Part shown: positions 63,262 through 64,000 of the stretch, piece by piece | Numbering within the stretch: the stretch's first letter is position 1 | Layout of the letters: the number at the start of each line of letters is the position of its first letter | Assembly (NCBI GenBank): GCA_050288085.1 | Contig: JBNKDD010000001.1 | Location: forward strand, 46,126-110,125 | DNA: 64,000 nucleotides | From: JBNKDD01 sp050288085 | GTDB lineage: Bacteria > Chloroflexota > Anaerolineae > Aggregatilineales > UBA3940 | Direction: 5' to 3' | Translations under genes and position numbers: made by a program | The notes under the pieces: generated by a model | What the model was told of the DNA's origin: nothing | The model's database searches: none | What the model saw: the letters and a program-made list of their open reading frames with translations, nothing else

Positions 63262-64000
63262 ATGAGTGATAATATGTCATCCCAACAACGCACCTGGCAC
63301 TTGATGGAAGCAGATGCCGCCCTGCAAGAATTGCAAGTAGACCCTGAACAGGGCCTCTCGACTGATGAAGTGTTAAAGCGTCGTACCCAGTATGGCCCTA
63401 ACGAACTGGTCGAGAAAGGCACCAAAAATCCGCTGTTGATCCTCTGGGAACAGTTCACCGACGCGATGGTGATTGTATTGGTTGTGGCGGTGGGTATCTC
63501 TTTCTTTCTACACGAAACGCTGGATGCTTTCGTTATTCTGGCTATCGTGATTTTGAATGCCGTCCTGGGATTTGTGCAAGAATACCGGGCAGAGCAAGCT
63601 ATGGCAGCGCTTAAACGGATGGCTGCCCCGGTGGTACGGGTGCGACGCGGGGGGCACATCGTAGAAGTCGAATCCAGGGAACTTGTCCCCGGAGATATTG
63701 TGCTGTTGGAAGCCGGAGGGGCAATCCCCGCCGATGCACGGATAATTGAAGAGGCTAATCTACGTGTGCAAGAGTCGGCTCTGACTGGTGAATCGGAGCC
63801 GGTAGATAAATATCCGGGGGCGATTGCAAAGCGGACCGAAGTGCCGCTGGGTGACCGTTACAACATGTTGTTCAAAGGGACCAATGTAACCTACGGGCGT
63901 GGTACGGCAGTGATTGTCGAAACCGGGATGAACACACAGCTTGGGCGCATTGCGGCCTTGATTCAGGGAGTGGGCAGTGAACCAACCCCCCTTCAACGGC
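63262..64000 (+). CDS. P-type cation-transporting ATPase, N-terminal part
   Basis: The frame starts at ATG 63262 with AGGAAAGAG ahead and runs off the right edge (246 codons seen). It begins with the cation ATPase N-terminal domain (LSTDEVLKRRTQYGPNELVE), has membrane helices M1-M2 near residues 70-105 and the actuator domain with TGESEPV. The pattern is that of P2-type ATPases for Ca2+ or related ions. The phosphorylation (DKTGT) and ATP domains lie beyond the window. Confidence 0.9.
   Translation, partial: MSDNMSSQQRTWHLMEADAALQELQVDPEQGLSTDEVLKRRTQYGPNELVEKGTKNPLLILWEQFTDAMVIVLVVAVGISFFLHETLDAFVILAIVILNAVLGFVQEYRAEQAMAALKRMAAPVVRVRRGGHIVEVESRELVPGDIVLLEAGGAIPADARIIEEANLRVQESALTGESEPVDKYPGAIAKRTEVPLGDRYNMLFKGTNVTYGRGTAVIVETGMNTQLGRIAALIQGVGSEPTPLQR

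Noticed and set aside
1..64000. CRISPR array or prophage
   Set aside because: No regularly spaced direct repeats and no phage structural or integrase genes were seen.

Overview
The window looks like a chromosomal stretch of a Chloroflexota bacterium, most plausibly of the Anaerolineae type. This is inferred from gene content and style: Thr/Pro-rich lipoproteins, a group 3b [NiFe] hydrogenase operon, several MttB/corrinoid systems, an mre operon and moderate GC. No 16S rRNA gene is present to confirm it. Coding density is high and nearly everything is chromosomal housekeeping or metabolism. Mobile DNA is limited to one intact IS4-type element and one decayed transposase fragment.

Layout. 1-10 kb: two lipoprotein/zinc-ribbon proteins, an epimerase, a CpaB-like pilus protein with a tiny basic protein, two HEAT-repeat proteins, an MFS exporter, a transposase relic and an R2-like ligand-binding oxidase. 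9.5-19 kb: a LuxR-like regulator, a MacB-like ABC efflux pair, pyrophosphatase, then a signalling run (CheY, receiver-adenylyl cyclase, GAF protein, lipoprotein) and a CBS-ACT protein. 19.5-26.4 kb: a complete hydrogenase operon (beta, gamma, delta, alpha), its maturation protease, a response regulator and a histidine kinase. 26.5-31.4 kb: glyA with a structured leader, a C_GCAxxG protein, a Crp/Fnr regulator, a small membrane protein, a short-chain dehydrogenase and a Rieske oxygenase.

31.5-48.9 kb is the most interesting part. It is an uninterrupted minus-strand block of about 17 kb with two GntR/UTRA regulators, two MttB-family methyltransferases without pyrrolysine, two cognate corrinoid proteins, a RACE-type corrinoid reactivase, a BMP-type ABC importer, a molybdenum hydroxylase in two subunits and a MetH-activation-domain protein. 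A cobalamin riboswitch with its own intrinsic terminator sits in the middle, before the second corrinoid protein gene. Taken together the block could import and break down an N-methylated compound, possibly a heterocycle, by corrinoid demethylation followed by ring hydroxylation. The substrate is inference only.

49-57 kb: the cell-shape operon mreB, mreC, mreD, mrdA (PBP2) followed by a large DUF2723 membrane glycosyltransferase-like protein. 57-61.2 kb: a small membrane protein, selA, an S41-type protease lipoprotein and two tandem tRNA-Ser genes. 61.2-64 kb: a decayed gene interrupted by the IS element, an apparently empty stretch, and the start of a P-type cation ATPase running off the right edge. 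Several genes seem to be transcribed as leaderless mRNAs.
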